Source: Trebouxia sp. TZW2008
Lineage: Eukaryota; Chlorophyta; Trebouxiophyceae; Trebouxiales; Trebouxiaceae
Reading direction: 5' to 3'
Assembly (NCBI GenBank): GCA_002118135.1
Contig: BDIU01000240.1
Coordinates: 229,625 to 293,624 of the forward strand
DNA: 64,000 nt
Both the position numbers and the translations under genes were made by a program. Under the pieces are notes generated by a model that searched no databases, was not told where the DNA came from, and saw only the letters and a list, made by a program, of their open reading frames with translations. This document shows positions 11,597 to 22,362 of the stretch, piece by piece (the first letter of the stretch is position 1; every line of letters begins with the position of its first letter).

Positions 11597-12905
11597 TCAC
11601 ACCTTCAGTGACACAAGTTCAGCTCCCTTGAGACTCTCAGTACTGGCAAACAGGGAACGCCCTTTCTCTACTAGTTTACTGTCTTTTGCATAGAAAGTAC
11701 CAAGTCTGCTCTTGGCTATCTTGACTCGACCGCTGCCTTCAATGAGTGGAATTGACAACCCCTCTGCACCAAATTGAATGCCACGATTTGGATCGTCCAC
11801 AACAGCCAATGCTGCCCCACCAACCTGCACGAAATTTCATTGTGGTAACTTGTAATGTCACACAGCATAGGGATTTGTTGACGTCAGGGCAATGTGCTCG
11901 GGAACCAATCACTGCATTCAGACTGCAGTGGCAACTGCAGTCATGACAATGTGATGTAAGGACAATTGTCTTGGTGAACAGAGCACTGTCATCAAAGAAG
12001 CCACATGCAGCAGGTCGCAAGATGCTGATGCTTAGCTCAAACAGCATGCTGAGCAGACATGAAAGCTTGCACTTTGTTGCACGCCATAGTACCTTTGGAA
12101 GCTTGACTGCTGGTTGAGTGGTATTGCCATCAGGCCAACTAAACAGAAACGCTGCCAAGGAGTCGCGATCCTCACCAAGGCCTTCCTGATGCACACACAA
12201 CTTGTCAAAACAGCCTGACTTTGTGACTGTGTCACATTGCCGGTAGCTTTGGCGATGCTCAGCATGCTCAAGAGACTTGCTGTACAGATCTGTTACCTAT
12301 CCAGCCCTGTGGGTTGTACCCGCCGCATATTGCGCCCCCAGCTGTTTCTGCCAAGATTACTGTTGCGCCGTAGGTGTTCACTTGCTCATGGAAAGCTGAG
12401 CTGCTCCATCCATGCTTTTCAGCTGAGTAAGCCAGCCTGCATTCGACAACGACGACACATTTCACAGCAAGTGCACAGCCTGCTCTTGAAGGCAGCAACA
12501 GAAGCGACAGCAGACATGCCTCAAAGGTAGCTTCTGCAGTCGGGTCTGAGCAAGCAGAGGTCTGAATATGGCCATTTCTTTGTCATCAGATTCCACAGGG
12601 TCCGCAAACTCTGTTAGTGTTGCTGGATATTGCTCTAGGAGAGCTTCGTCACTCATACGTTGCATGCCGCCTGGGGCGCGGTCCTCCAAAGCTTGCTTGC
12701 CAAACAGGCGACCGACAATGCGTTCAATCAAGTCTGGCTGCTCGCCATCAGCAGCCCGGACGAGAGGTCCGGGCTTGCGTCGCTTCACATGTGATCTTGC
12801 ACCTTGTCGTCGGGGACGAGCACCATAAATGAAGTGTGTGGTGCGTTTGCATGCATGAGATGCCGGATAGGCCTGTCCCAAGGCATGTTCGACTTGAGCC
12901 AACAT
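11597..12905 (-). CDS. TLDc-domain protein
   Basis: Exons on the minus strand: 12905-12520, 12436-12297, 12181-12093 and 11824-11597 (stop), 280 residues. The C-terminal half is a TLDc domain: SAEKHGWSSSAFH, then CGGYNPQGWIGLGEDRDSLAAFLFSW across two junctions, then FGAEGLSIPL and GTFYAKDSK near the end. TLDc proteins include oxidation-resistance OXR/NCOA7 relatives, several of which act on the V-ATPase; plant single-TLDc members are poorly characterised. The N-terminal ~125 residues are Arg-rich and unassigned. Intron 1 only closes in frame with a GC donor (GAG|GCATGT). The start ATG at 12905 is the first in frame; downstream Met codons (MQRMSDEALL) are alternatives. A miniature transposon relic lies in intron 3. 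Confidence 0.87.
11871..11990 (+). mobile_element. Miniature pogo/Tigger-like element, copy 2 (partial)
   Basis: Inside TLDc intron 3. The central block (GGGAACCAATCACTGCATTC, then GATGTAAGGACAATTGTC and TTGGTGAAC) matches the better copies at 14989 and 42742. Both terminal repeats are eroded. Confidence 0.55.
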
Positions 12906-13482
12906 TCTGTCGCCGGGTAGATTTCGAGAAAGTCAGAACATCGATCCAAGGATCAGAGGAATCTGACTATAACTGTTGCCGACACCCTGAGTGCATGACT
13001 GATGACCCCCCAAAGCAACCAGGCCATTGCAAGGCAGGTGGGGAACAATTCTAAGCAGCATTGTGTAGACAATTCTGCGGCATGGCATGAAAATGCCCAG
13101 TAAACCCAATGCATCGCAAGAGACTGAACATGCCTGAGCTGTTACTAGAGTGAGATAAATCCCAGCGAAAAGCCTTGAAGTTCGAAATTTTCATGAACAG
13201 CACTGCTCTCTTGCTGTCCAAGCTGAGTGTAAGACTGATGCAGGCATATGTTCACTGTACACAGAACTGCTGTGCAGTACTGATGCAGACACATGTTCAG
13301 TTTTCACAGAATTGCTGAACGTAAACAAACATTCCAAAGCCTAAGTTACGGATTAAATCTGAGTCCAGCTTCAGAAAGAAACAGCTTACCCATCAAGGAG
13401 GGCCGGACACATCAGAATATGCATGCACCTATACTACATCATCATGCCTGCAAATCTTCAGTACACACGAAACAGCTAGCCT
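12906..13482. other. Intergenic, upstream of TLDc and downstream of DEP1
   Basis: 577 bp with the small tandem repeat at 13235-13325; otherwise nothing recognised. Confidence 0.55.
13235..13325 (+). repeat. Two-copy ~45-bp imperfect tandem repeat
   Basis: CTGATGCAGGCATATGTTCA..CACAGAACTGCTG is followed by CTGATGCAGACACATGTTCA..CACAGAATTGCTG. It lies upstream of the TLDc gene and downstream of DEP1. Confidence 0.7.
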
Positions 13483-16400
13483 TCAGAAGGGCTCTATCAG
13501 CTCTGACATGCTATATATGATTCTGTGGGAGTGCTTGTCTGGCAAGGCCTTGTTGCCAGGCCTAACAGTCAAAGCCACCTGCCAGCCTGCTGATGCAGCT
13601 GCTTCTGCCTCTTGAAAGCTGTCTGTGGCAAACACAATTTGGGAGGGCTTGTTAACTCCTACTGAAAGAGCAATGCTCTTGTAGCTGTCGGTGCTCACCT
13701 GCAACAGCATGTATTTTGAGTTCACCAAGCGGTGCCCTTGGATTCATCACTATGCATACTGGCAGGCAGTCTCAATTTAGCATGACTCAACATGAGAACA
13801 ACATGAGAATGCTCTAACACTGTCCCTTTTCGTGAAGCCAAGAGGTTCTATAATCTCTTCTGTAGTCATAGTGTGCAGTGCAACATAAAATGGAAAAAAC
13901 CTGCGCCTCTTGGCTTCAACAACAACAAGCCAAAACAAGGTCCCAGGCTTCAATGCGTCAGCAAATCTTGATGCCGGGCTGCTTTCAGTCACAGAGGCTG
14001 CTGTCATCCGCCTTGCAGCAAAAGAGTCTTCTCCTCAAGTTCGCTTTTGGTGAAGGTTTTCTTACCTTCAGGCCTGTGGTGGTGTCAAAGAAACCAGACA
14101 GCAGGGGCCGTAGGTCACCCGTCTTGGTGTGAGTAAACAGGTCCTTCTGAGCCTGCCGAGAGCCACTGCTGTAGATGTACACCTTCAGGCCCTGGCTCAC
14201 CCACCCAGCTAGTGCAGGCTGAACGTCTTCATACAGGGCTGCGGTGAGCTGCCCGTTGGCAAAGCCCTCCTGCCAGATGCGACCCTGGAGCAGCAGCTGG
14301 CCAAGTGACAATTCAAGAAGTACAACAGTAATCATACGGGGCTGCAGTGAGCTACCCGCTGGCAAGGTCCTCCTGCCAAATGCGACCCTGGAGCAGCAGC
14401 TGGCCATGTAACAATTCAAGGCTAACAGCAATTGTACAGGGCTGCAGTGAGCTGGCACAGCCCTCCTGCCAGATGTGATCCCGGAGCAACAGCTGGGCCA
14501 GTAACAATACAAGAAGTGTAACAGCAATTTGTATGGGGCTGCAGTCAGCTGCCTGCTGGCACAGCCCTCCTGCCAGATGTGACCCTGGAGCAGCACCTGG
14601 CCAAGTCAAAACCATGACCAAAATAACAGCAACAAACAGTGACAACAAACAAAATATAGTAGTCATGATGCTGATGTTTGTGACAAAAGTACCGAGGAGG
14701 AGATCGAGTCAGTACACAATGCGGCACAAGTGCTTGGTGTATGTGGCCAAAGTCCTGGCTGGCTGCAAGTAAGCACAGGCAGCTATAGCATCATACGCTC
14801 AGCTTTCCAAGATGAGCAGATGCTTTGAGTTGGTGCAGATGTAATGCAGCATTACATGTGAATGCTGGGAATGCGTCTGACAACATGTTGGTCAATTCAC
14901 ACAAGGACTGAAAGGTATGTAGTTAAAATCTGAGAACTGCGTCACAGCCAACACAAAAAACAGGATGGACCAAAAGTGAAGGCAGGCACAGTAATCTCTC
15001 AATATAAGGACGCTTGATCAAAGGACATCCTTGAGGTAAGGACAATGCAGCCGGGAACCAAGCACTGCATTCTGACTGCAGTGGTACTTCTGATTAAGGA
15101 CAACGGGATGTAGGATATTTTTCTTGGTAACCAGTGCAGCCGTTACAAAGAGAGAGAGATTACTGTACTCAGGGACAACATGAAACGCTCAAACGCGCAA
15201 GGCATATGACTGTACCCCTCAGGACGGCAAAAAGCTTTTCCATGCAAGCGTGCTGTATCTGCTGCTGTGCAGTCACTCGGAGGCGTAATCGTAACAAAAG
15301 AAGTTTGCTGTCCAATCGTTTACAAGGACCTCACCTCCCTTCATGCACAGTGTAAATGGTTTGGGATAGCACAGGACCAAACTGGTTGGAGACGCTTGAT
15401 TGCTCCAGTATGTACTAGCTGGGCCTGCTGAGCCTGTCTAGCATACCTTCAGAATGAATGAATGAAGAATGAAGTTTGCTGGATTGAGAGCTGAGGGAAG
15501 AAACTGCTGCTGGACAGACTATTTTTCAATGTCTCCACAATGTCTACAGGGGACTTCAGAAATGTCACCTGCAGTGTTTTAAGGCTGGTCAGCTTCTTGT
15601 CCTGCTTCATCAGCTCTTCAACAATCTCTTTGATGCCAAAAATTGCAGTGCCCTTGTCACACGCCAGCCAGTCCTGTTGAGATGCGAGACCATGTGCCTT
15701 TGCCTGCAATGCCATTCAAGACACTTGTTGGCGTGGAGCCTTGTCGCATGCCAGCCAGTCAGGCTGAGATGTGATGCTATATGTCTTTGCCTGTGATACC
15801 ATGCAAGATGCTTGTTGGCATGGAGCCTTGTCACATGCCAGGCGTTGCTGCTGAGACGTATGTCTTCGCCTGCAGTACCCTGCAAGACGCTTGTTGGCGT
15901 GGAGCCTTGTTGCATGCCAGCCAGTCCGGATTAGATGTGATGCTATGTGTCTTTGCCTGTAACACCATGCAAGACAAGTGTTGGCAAGAAGCTGTTCATA
16001 ACGCCTCAAAGATGTGTCAGTAACCAGAGCAGTATAGTAATTTCCGCTTATAAGAAATCAATATAAGGACATTCTCCATGTAAGGACAAGGCAATTGGGA
16101 GCCGATCACTGTATCCTGACTGCAGTGGTACCTCTGAGTCAGGAATTTGATACAAGGACAATTTTCTTGGTATCCAAAGCAGTGAAACAAGACAAAATTT
16201 TATGATCTGCAGCACCTGCAACACCACAGATTCTCTTTGATGTGACACATTTGGCAACTCAGCAAGGTTGATGCTCTCATGTCATGATGCTCAGAGGCGA
16301 TTCACACTTAATTTTGAGTGGTCATCATCGGTGCTCATAACAGTAACATGAGTGTTGTGGGCAATTTTTGTCTCCCGTTAGTGCCAAAAAGCAGCCGATG

Positions 16401-18447
16401 TCATCTGCGCTGACTACCATTAACCAACTAATGGCATGCAAACCTCAATTGAGTCGATGGTGGTGCGCCATTAGCGACGCAACTTTGATGAGTCAACAAG
16501 CGCTAAGAACACTAACAAGTGTTCCCCTGAGTGTGAATGGCCTCTTAGCAGCATGCAGGTGTATCACCATCACCACTTGAATGCAGAATATGGGAGATGA
16601 AGATACTTTTGCTCTTGGACCGCTTCTGACCAAAGAGGCTCCCGCAATGGTGCCTAATGGCATAACCCCGTTCTTTTCTTTGCTTTATTTGTATTCCTTT
16701 GCATTTCTTTTGTCTCTTTTCCTATGCATCTTCTTTTGTTTCTTTTCTTATGCAATGAGGTGTGAGAAGTGCTTTGCACTGCCATCGGTTGCGTACCTCT
16801 GCCTGAAGCTGTTTCAGCTCAGCTTGCAGTTCAGCAGACGCCCAGTTCTTCTCCAAATAGGACTGCAGCTGCTTTTTGGCATAGGGGAACATGACATCGT
16901 ACACAAAGCTGATGGGTGCAACTGTGCCCTCAATGTCCAAAATCACTGCCTTTGGAGCCTCTTGAGCCGCCCCCTTACGCCTCTTTGCAGGGCGCTCGGT
17001 CTCTGCAGGGCCATATTGCCATTTGCTTGTCACGTTTGTTTGGTCTGTCTTTGTTCATCATAACCAGTGTTGGTGAGGAGACAGGTTACAACTGAGCGAC
17101 GCGTCAGCATTCCCTTGTCAAGCATTGTGGCAAACCACTGACTGGCTGCAATTCCTCCAAACAACCACTCACAAGGGTGACGCAATGAAATTTTGCAAGT
17201 TGCGCCTGAAAAGTCTGGAAAATGTGCATGACAAAGCCCTTTAGCCATGCACATGGTTCCGCTTAGCTTGCAGTGTCCCAGACAAAAAGCAGACTGACTG
17301 ATGAATCACACCGATTGCTCACCTGCATGTCGATTCTGTGCATAACCATTCTGCAGGGTGCCGTTAGTAACTGCAGCTGGGGCATTGGCTGAGGGTTTTG
17401 CTGCATCAACGCCTAGGGTCTTGAGCTTGATTGCTGCTTCAAAGAGGTAGTCATAGCACTCAGCCTGAGTCTTGGCCTGAATCCAAGAGCTGCCCCAAAC
17501 GTAGACACCATGCCGTCTTACCAGCACAGCCTGTGACTTAGGGTAGTCCTTGATGGCTTGCCGTAGGCGATCTGTCAACTCACACTCTCGGGCTGTGTTT
17601 TCAATGATTGGCACGACGCAGTTGTCGTAGTAGCCGTGCCCAGCAATGCCCTGCAGGCACCACATGAGATGAGACAGGCTAGAGTGAATGGAGTCAAGTT
17701 GTGTAGAGCGCATGTCGGGAATCGGGTATGCTTGCCGTATGGCGAGGTGCTAGCTGCTTGCTGCTGCACAATGACTTTGCTGCTGGGCTTTCTGGCAATC
17801 AGTGTGCTTGTTCTATGAACGCAGTGAGCGAGCAGGTTTTCCAACAGCCAAATTGATTGCAGCAATAGATGCTGTGCAAGCAAGGACATTTCACATCATG
17901 CTACAGCATGGGGAGATGCTTTTTGGCTGGGCCTGCGTGCACTTGCCTTGATCATTTCTAGGTTAGTCACTGAGAACTCTGAGGCAGAGGGGTCGATGAG
18001 GGTTGCCATGACTGCGTTCAGGGAGTGACTGTGCATGACTGCACCTGCTCCCCTTAGCTCATATGCCTGTCATAACAGTCATGTCAGGTGTGGAATTGGC
18101 AGTTGCCGCAATTTTGTTCAACAACGTCGTTGTTTGATATGTGCGCATCTCACCGCCATGAACAATGGGGAGCACTCGCTCAACTTGGGAGGTTTGTACG
18201 GAGGCGGTCTGGCGGTAGGCTCGATCAGAACGTTTCCAGTTTTGTCCAAGACGAACATGTCGGCCGGGACCATGCGCTCCTTTTGCACACCGGAAGGCGC
18301 CATGACGATCAGCTGATCGTCCGCTTTGATGGACATGCCTCCTCCAGTGCCGCCCACCCACCCCTGCTGGTAGAAGTTGTGACAAATATCGCATACGAGC
18401 TGCTTTGCCTCGTCGATGGCGGCCTTTTGTTGCGAAGTGATCTGCAT
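13483..18447 (-). CDS. DEP1: Bifunctional methylthioribulose-1-P dehydratase / enolase-phosphatase (MtnB-MtnC fusion)
   Basis: Seven exons: 18447-18154, 18066-17947, 17650-17323, 17002-16797, 15703-15569, 14284-14066, 13698-13483; 505 residues, all in phase. Residues 1-~235 are a class II aldolase-type MtnB dehydratase: [11 protein letters not shown], the metal-binding HSHS at 110-113, HGYYD at 143-147, and [13 protein letters not shown]. Residues ~264-505 are an HAD-type MtnC: nucleophile motif LDIEGT (Asp270, Glu272), YSSGS at ~399-403, and [11 protein letters not shown] near the C-terminus. Together they catalyse consecutive steps of methionine salvage, recycling methylthioadenosine from polyamine or ethylene metabolism. 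The fusion order matches plant DEP1. Intron 2 uses a GC donor (AAG|GCAAGT). Exons 5 and 6 are each preceded by tandem decayed copies of their own 5' ends, and two miniature elements sit in the large introns. Confidence 0.93.
14237..14618 (-). repeat. Four-copy ~100-bp tandem array across the acceptor of DEP1 exon 6
   Basis: Units begin near 14237 (true exon start region), 14338, 14438 and 14535. Each contains GGGCTGC(A/G)GT, CCTCCTGCCA and GACCCTGGAGCAGCA-like blocks. Only the first (last in transcript order) is the real boundary. Two of the three decoys keep the CTCCAG acceptor. Confidence 0.88.
14989..15165 (+). mobile_element. Miniature pogo/Tigger-like element, copy 3 (both ends present)
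   Basis: Inside a DEP1 intron. The left end is CAGTAATCTCTCAATATAAG and the right end is AAAGAGAGAGAGATTACTG, perfect inverted repeats over CAGTAATCTCTC. The flanks are CA on the left and TA on the right, compatible with a mutated TA target duplication as made by the Tc1/mariner superfamily. The repeated AAGGACA motif inside resembles the subterminal repeats of pogo/Tigger elements. It is 177 bp and non-coding. Confidence 0.75.
15412..15470 (+). repeat. Dispersed repeat R5, copy 1
   Basis: CTAGCTGGGCCTGCTGAGCC..GAATGAATGAATG matches 26866-26920. It lies in a DEP1 intron. Confidence 0.5.
15652..16000 (-). repeat. Four-copy ~87-bp tandem array across the acceptor of DEP1 exon 5
   Basis: Units share CTTGT(C/T)(A/G)CA(C/T)GCCAG, then TTTGCCTG and GTTGGCGTGGAG. 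The unit at 15652-15716 contains the true exon start (15703). The others lie upstream in transcript order and have lost frame or acceptor. Confidence 0.85.
16035..16188 (+). mobile_element. Miniature pogo/Tigger-like element, copy 4 (decayed)
   Basis: In another DEP1 intron, the same orientation as copy 3. TAGTAATTTCCGCTTATAAG begins it. The core ATATAAGGACATTCTCC, CACTGTATCCTGACTGCAGT and ACAAGGACAATTTTCTTGG follow. The right terminus is degraded. Confidence 0.6.
16600..16780 (-). repeat. Dispersed repeat R2, copy C with long pyrimidine tract
   Basis: The reverse complement reads GCCATTAGGCACCATTGCGG then GAGCCTCTTTGGTCAGAAGC. The forward strand from 16672 is a ~75-bp T/C-rich tract. It lies in a DEP1 intron. 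Confidence 0.6.
17056..17112 (+). repeat. Dispersed repeat R3, copy 1
   Basis: GTTGGTGAGGAGACAGGTTA..ACTGAGCGACGCGTCAGCAT matches 47966-48022. It lies in a DEP1 intron. Confidence 0.55.
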
Positions 18448-18815
18448 GCTTGGCAGTGTGTTAACGCTACAGGTTTGCGGACAGGCGCGACGCTTTGTAG
18501 ACTTGTGACGATGCTTTCTTGTGCCAGACCTTACCGATGAAGGCCCTTAGTAAGGCATCTGCTCGTGGGTTCTCGTGCAGCGAAATGACTCAGGATTGCC
18601 AGTGCAGCATGCTTTGCAGGACCTGCACTGGCAGGTCCTGCAAAGCATGACGTCCTGCCCTATTGGCGACTGATCGAGCGAAATCAGTGCTCCAACATTT
18701 CTTATCCTGCTCGTTGCTGCAAAGACTCTATCGCACCTGCAGCCGCTCGCAAGCGTACAGCGTTGATGTCGGCGTAGGGAGTTGTACAGGCCGCCGCTTG
18801 CAAAATAGCTAGCCT
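18448..18815. promoter_or_regulatory. Divergent promoter region, DEP1 / membrin
   Basis: These 368 bp separate the two start codons and must hold both 5' UTRs and promoters. I see no clear TATA box. The perfect inverted repeat at 18608-18649 lies near the centre. Confidence 0.6.
18608..18649. repeat. Perfect 19-bp inverted repeat with 4-bp spacer
   Basis: CATGCTTTGCAGGACCTGC, then ACTG, then GCAGGTCCTGCAAAGCATG. Every base of the arms pairs. It sits in the DEP1/membrin divergent promoter, 161 bp upstream of the DEP1 ATG and 167 bp before the membrin ATG. It could be a regulatory site, a hairpin in a 5' UTR, or a recent foldback insertion. Confidence 0.9.
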
Positions 18816-20123
18816 ATGTCAGACATCAAGACTCTGCACAAGACCGCCAGGACGCTGATACTGAGTTTACGCGACGGCTTAGAGCAATTGGAACGATCAG
18901 AAAATGTAAATGATCGGAGGCAGCATCACCTGTCTTGTTGAGCCTGCCAAGTATGGCTCCTGTGTGATGTGCATGAGACCAAGCTAAGTTCTTGACAAGC
19001 AGGTGCCGCACTATGGCGCTGCAACCGGATTGTCCCGCCAGCTACAGCAAAAGCTGTCTGACTTGCAAAAGATCAGCTCACAGATGGAGAGCATTTGGCG
19101 TATGCAAGTTGTCAAGGAAAGCACTGCCAAAAGGGACATCTGGAAACGGTAAGCAGACAAGTTGTGTGTCTATTGTCTGCAAAGCTAGTGCGTTGTCGAG
19201 CACTCACGCCTATGTTTGCAGAAAGGTGGAGCAGGTCTCAGAGGAGACAGATGCTTTACGAGCAGCACTGGACAAGCACACAGGTCGACAGCATAGGTGA
19301 GCACTGCTATGAAGCTTGTGAAACCTGCTGGCATGCTAGCCTCTGCCCTGTTGCACTATGTGGCCTCCAAAACATCAGACAGCAGTGCGTATGGGTGACA
19401 CGACAACTTTTCAAACTGTACCAATTGCATTTGCAACTAGTTGCACTATATTGCAGGAAGCAGGTGGAAGAGCAGCAACGGCAAGAGCTGCTGCAGAGGT
19501 CACATGGTGCAGTAGACTACATGTCTCAGAGAGATGCAGATTCCCAGAGCATGAGCTACCTCGATAATTCAAAACGCGTCGTGGAAGAGGCATTGCAGAC
19601 AGGCACAGCTGTCCTTCAGAACATGAGCGGTCAGCGTGAGCGCCTCAAGGTTTGTTCTTTTGTGTTCACCCTTTTGTGTTCACCCCTTGAGCAATGAAAA
19701 AGAAAAAGCAAATAAAAAAGAAAAAGGAAAGAGAAGCTTACACTGTCAGGGGTTATATTGGGAGCCTCTGTCAGTAGAGGCAGCCTGGGATTGCTACTGT
19801 ACAAGCAGCAACCAGCAAAAAGTTGAGCGTTTGTGTGTGTTGCTCGCATAACAATTTGGCGTTGGGTGCTGCAGGCTGCAAAAACCAAGGCATTGGATGT
19901 GATCAATAGCCTTGGCTTGTCAGACTCGTTATTACGTGTCATTGAACGGCGACAAAGGATGGACAAACTGATAACGTATGGCGGCATGGTAAGGGGCGCA
20001 TGGCGCTAACAAGTCCTACTTTTGAGAGACTCCATGCACGTGCAGGACTTCTGATGACTTGAGATTACTTTGCAGGTGGTCGTTGTCGTGTTTCTCATCC
20101 TCCTTTGGCGGTGGCTCAAGTGA
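18816..20123 (+). CDS. MEMB: Membrin-type Golgi Qb-SNARE (Bos1/GOSR2 family)
   Basis: Six exons (18816-18905, 19003-19148, 19222-19296, 19457-19649, 19875-19988, 20076-20123) give 221 residues. The N-terminal helices end in KRDIWKRKVEQVSEE, where animals and plants have a very similar R-D-L-W-R-R block. The SNARE helix includes VVEEALQTGTAVLQNMSGQ, whose last Gln is the expected zero-layer residue, then KALDVINSLGLSDSLLRVIE and the RMDKLITYGGM juxtamembrane segment. The last exon encodes a single tail anchor, VVVVVFLILLWRWLK, with no lumenal tail. The protein should act in ER-Golgi and intra-Golgi fusion with Syntaxin-5/Bet1/Sec22-type partners. It is divergent from DEP1, 368 bp apart. Intron 4 carries a dispersed repeat with an A-rich end. 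Confidence 0.93.
19694..19802 (+). repeat. Dispersed repeat R2, copy D with A-rich tract
   Basis: A ~40-bp A/G tract (AAAAAGAAAAAGCAAATAAA...) is followed by GGGTTATATTGGGAGCCTCT and GTCAGTAGAGGCAGCCTGGG. It lies in membrin intron 4. Confidence 0.6.
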
Positions 20124-20941
20124 AAATGTGGCTTCTTGGGTATGTACAAAATTTTCAGCACCACCAAAGAACGCAGTCATGCTGCAGCACTTGTTATCAA
20201 CAGACATGCTCAACATGTTCTCAGGAACTGCTTAGGCCTGTTGACCCGTTGGAGTCTCAGCATAAGACCGCTATTCTGCAAACTGTTGCAAAGTGGTGGC
20301 AACTTGCACAAATGCCACTGCCATTTGCGCTGGTAGACAGTAAATTCAGGATTGCATTGCCCTGCTGCTCATGTGCTGGCTGGCATGCTTGCAACTCAAG
20401 TGTAGGGTGTTACTCAAATAGGCGATGTCACACGTAAGGGCTGCAGCTTGATGCATATGATTGCTGCAGCTGATACATGGCTGTCAGCAGAATCAAGCTT
20501 TTGTGGAAAGAATGTAGGGCCTGTCATAGTGTTCCTGCACGGGTTCTCAGCTGCTGCTGCTATGTTCTCAAACGAGACTTCTGATAGTAGGAATGAATGT
20601 AAGACTGGAGACACGTCTGGTGCCAGATCGCTGCCGCACTTACTTAGTAAGTATACTAGTCAGAACGGGGCTCACAAGGACGGTTTGTAAGCGGATGCCT
20701 TTGTGAGACAGTCTGAATATGGCTGACTGGGGAAGAAAACTGTCATTCAAGCCTTCAATGTCTTCAAGAGAATCATCAGCGTGACAGGAAATGTCAAACT
20801 CACAATGGCAATTCAGCAATTGCTTTTGTAGACACCAGTGGTCAAAGTGCTGAAGCATGGGTCTGGACATGGTATCGCATGAAAGCACTGGCTGAATCAC
20901 GTCCCTGCTAAGGGCAGGTTGCGTGGAGGCCCTGGGCTGGG
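20124..20941. other. Intergenic between convergent membrin and NUP35
   Basis: 818 bp. Short frames on both strands lack support. No RNA gene or element was seen. Confidence 0.55.
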
Positions 20942-22362
20942 TCAGAAACCGCCAAGGAACGACGTCACTCTGGCCCAGCCTGTCTTGGGTGGTATTGCCA
21001 CCAGCACATCCTGCATGCCAAATGTGTTTTGTCAATGCACCAACCTGTATGCATTTGTCTGCCAACAAGATCACAACAGATGGATAAAAAAATTTCAGGC
21101 AGCAGTTCCAGTCAATCAGCAGCCGTTTTGACACTGCTCATTTGCCTCAAAATGAATGCATTACTATCATTTCCTCTAGCATAAGATCTGCGAATGCATC
21201 TGAAACATGCTGCAGAGCCCAGTGGACCCTGGACTGACCTTAGCAGTCAGCTCTTGCTCTTTGAGTGAGGATGAGGGTATTTTCATACTGCTGTCTTCAT
21301 GACGATCAGCAGGGGTGTCAAACAGATGCTTGAACTGGTTCGCCAGGGGCTGCACTCCAAGCATGATGGATGCAGACAGCACCATGCCATTCTTCAGCAA
21401 GGCCCTCTGAGCCTCATACTTTGTCTGCAAGCAGCACCTCTGTCAGCTAGACTGAGTGTGTGTTAGCAAAGCATTCGTTGAATCGGTTGGCCTCTGACAA
21501 ACACTTCATCCAGTTTCTGGAATTGTGTTCGGCATGATAGCAAATCATTTTGCATTCTCCCTGTATGGGACTCTTGCACTTGAGCTGGTGCAGCATAGGA
21601 AAATTTGCAGCATGCACAAAGTCGATGATGCTTAATGGGGCGCATGTCTCCAAAGATTTTGTTGTTGCCTGTTTTGGCTTACCCCATACTGTATGTGCAT
21701 CCAGTTGCAAAGATTGCTACAGTGATATCTCAGGATGTCCCCACACTTGCCAAACTCTTGCAGGATCATTTCCTCTGTAGCCCTGTTACTTGAGAACCCA
21801 AAGACAGTGACCACATTCTCTTTGCCGGCTTCCAAAACCAAATTCTGCATAGCAGCAGCCTGGTCATGCTCAAGATTGATGCAATCTCGTGGCGGATGCC
21901 TACAAGTGGTGCCTAGACAGTGTGTGTAAGGACACACCTGTAAGGCAAGGTCTTTATCGGGTTCATGCACTGCCAACTGCATATTCTCCTTGCCAGCCTG
22001 TCCTGCAGATAGAATACATCTCAGCTGTAGGTGAAATGCGTCCACCACCAACGGTAGCTCCAAAGCCAACTGAGCCTGCATACAGGTACATAAAGCCAGC
22101 TTGATGGCTGCCCACCTGAGAGATCACTATACAAGCTGAAGCTGGGAGGCTCAGCAGGCTGCAAAGCAGAGCTGCTGGTAGGTGTCATGCTGCGTCTGCG
22201 CTGATTGACCCCGCCACCTGATGCCATGCCAGCTGAAGATGGAGAACGTGGCGATCTAGAGGGCCGCGGGGTGGTGTATGATGTTGATGGCTGATCTTGA
22301 CCATCCTTTCGTTTTGTAAACAGCAGAGGTGGAAAGTAACTCGTTTCTTTGGAGCTCTGCAT
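20942..22362 (-). CDS. NUP35: Nucleoporin NUP35/Nup53 (MPPN domain)
   Basis: Five exons (22362-22116, 22002-21938, 21844-21683, 21424-21239, 21010-20942) give 242 residues in phase. The N-terminus is Ser/Pro/Arg-rich and disordered (RPSRSPRSPSS). Residues ~113-180 form the MPPN RRM-like dimer domain: VVTVFGFSSNRATEEMILQE, GDILRY, NWMHIQYG, then KYEAQRALLKNGMVL. The last short exon ends in VTSFLGGF, matching the family's C-terminal amphipathic helix that inserts in the nuclear membrane. Nup35/53 is a linker nucleoporin of the inner ring. It is shorter than animal NUP35 (about 326 aa), mainly in the N-terminus. The last exon was found only through the splice phase and the C-terminal motif, so it is slightly less certain. 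Divergent from KLHDC4. Confidence 0.88.

Noticed and set aside
13985..14596. 203-codon minus-strand frame with repeated GRIWQEG-like blocks
   Set aside because: It is the true DEP1 exon 6 read through into its intronic echo array, not a longer protein.
15610..16009. Overlapping minus-strand frames with repeats of [15 protein letters not shown]
   Set aside because: Frames created by the 87-bp echo array of DEP1 exon 5.
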